Source of the DNA: Candidatus Amesbacteria bacterium RBG_19FT_COMBO_48_16
Lineage (GTDB): Bacteria; Patescibacteriota; Microgenomatia; CAZETR01; Amesbacteraceae
Reading direction: 5' to 3'
Assembly: GCA_001775555.1 (NCBI GenBank)
Contig: MEXE01000050.1
Location: forward strand, 348-5,815
Length of the DNA: 5,468 nt
Position 1 is the stretch's first letter, and every line of letters begins with the position of its first letter. Both the position numbers and the translations under genes were made by a program. The notes under the pieces are model-generated. The model made no database searches and was not told where the DNA came from. It saw only the letters and a program-made list of their open reading frames with translations. Shown in pieces: positions 5,112-5,468 of this stretch.

Positions 5112-5157
5112 CCCCTCTGTCCCCATTGGGAGACTACAATCTCAATATACAGAGGGG
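5112..5157. terminator. Large hairpin after the plus-strand gene pair
   Basis: CCCCTCTGT (5112-5120) and ACAGAGGGG (5149-5157) form a 9-bp stem, with an inner stem TTGGGAGA/TCTCAA (one bulge). It lies 23 bases after the stop of the 72-residue gene and probably marks the end of the unit. There is no T-tract on the plus side; on the minus strand it is followed by UUUU, so as an intrinsic terminator it fits the minus direction better. Confidence 0.45.
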
Positions 5158-5206
5158 CGCACTACCTCAATTCAAATTCCTAATTTCTGACCTTCTTTTT
5201 TGTTGA

Positions 5207-5289
5207 GTCCCGCCGTGCGAAGAATTTATTTTTTTAATCCCCTTTAAAATTTGATTTCGTGGATTTAAATGGGTCCCGCCATGCGAAGA
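5207..5289 (+). repeat. Direct repeat GTCCCGCCRTGCGAAGA, two copies
   Basis: GTCCCGCCGTGCGAAGA (5207-5223) and GTCCCGCCATGCGAAGA (5273-5289) match at 16 of 17 bases, 66 bases apart, in otherwise AT-rich DNA. The second copy covers the first codons of the reading frame starting at 5269. The first copy would code a similar start (xSPAVRR) that ends after a few codons, as if it were a broken duplicate of the gene start or a dispersed repeat. Confidence 0.7.
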
Positions 5290-5468
5290 CTCCATGAGTT
5301 AGTGAGCGAATACCCCTTCAGAAGTCCGAATTGTTCGACAAGGACCCTGGTGTCCGCCGGAGTTGAAGAGACAAAGCATGAGCGACTTGCCTGCGCAAGC
5401 AGGGCTAACGAATGGGTGATGAGCACATGCGGGCGTCCTTCTTTCGTCAATTTCTTAGACGAGCAAGA
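5269..5468 (+). CDS. Partial hypothetical protein, 3' end outside the window
   Basis: The frame is open from ATG 5269 (or ATG 5281, four codons later) to the end of the window, at least 66 codons; an in-frame TAA lies just before 5269. The reading begins MGPAMRRLHELVSEYPF and continues as a mixed-charge, serine- and cysteine-containing sequence (several Cys, no obvious CxxC pair) ending in a FVNFLDEQ stretch. Codon choice resembles the two plus-strand genes upstream. No ribosome binding site is clear, which weakens the case. A minus-strand frame covers the same bases but starts with TTG and also lacks a binding site, so I prefer the plus strand. Confidence 0.45.
   Translation, partial: MGPAMRRLHELVSEYPFRSPNCSTRTLVSAGVEETKHERLACASRANEWVMSTCGRPSFVNFLDEQ

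Noticed and set aside
5265..5450. Minus-strand frame of 61 codons
   Set aside because: It starts at TTG without a ribosome binding site, opposite a plus-strand frame with more gene-like codon use. It is not fully excluded, because the 5112-5157 hairpin has a U-tail in its direction.

Overview
The window looks like part of the genome of a reduced, uncultivated bacterium, most plausibly Candidate Phyla Radiation / Patescibacteria. The basis is a bacterial-type 23S rRNA gene carrying a self-splicing intron, an AT-rich expansion of helix 25 and a truncated L1 stalk, plus tRNA genes without encoded CCA, very small unrecognised proteins and many intergenic hairpins. The lineage is an inference; no marker protein is present.

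Positions 1-3091 (minus strand) hold the 5' exon of 23S rRNA (3091 to 301), equivalent to about E. coli 1-2604. At the P-loop side of domain V it is interrupted by a group I intron (300 to beyond position 1), so the 3' part of 23S and any 5S gene lie outside the window. No 16S rRNA is present. Going upstream of 23S on the same strand come two strong hairpins, tRNA-Ala(UGC), a 69-residue coiled-coil protein gene, a probable small structured RNA with its own promoter and terminator, and a tRNA-Ile locus. The classical order 16S-Ile-Ala-23S is therefore only partly kept: Ile and Ala tRNAs precede 23S, but protein and RNA genes are wedged between them and 16S is missing.

The tRNA-Ile locus (3988-4194, minus) is the most unusual feature. 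A complete tRNA-Ile(GAU) sits inside the anticodon loop of a second tRNA-Ile(GAU), whose 5' and 3' halves lie on either side. An 11-bp inverted repeat brackets the inner tRNA and would bring the two outer halves together. The outer halves differ from the inner tRNA by compensatory base-pair changes, so they evolved as a real tRNA and are not simply a decayed duplicate.

From 4250 the plus strand carries a divergent unit: a putative promoter, a hairpin-rich leader, a 127-residue (or 94-residue) protein gene, a 72-residue protein gene with a strong ribosome binding site, and a large hairpin. After a short direct repeat there is the start of a further plus-strand reading frame that runs off the window. 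None of these proteins could be assigned to a family by eye. E. coli rRNA numbers given here were aligned by hand from memory and are approximate to a base or two.
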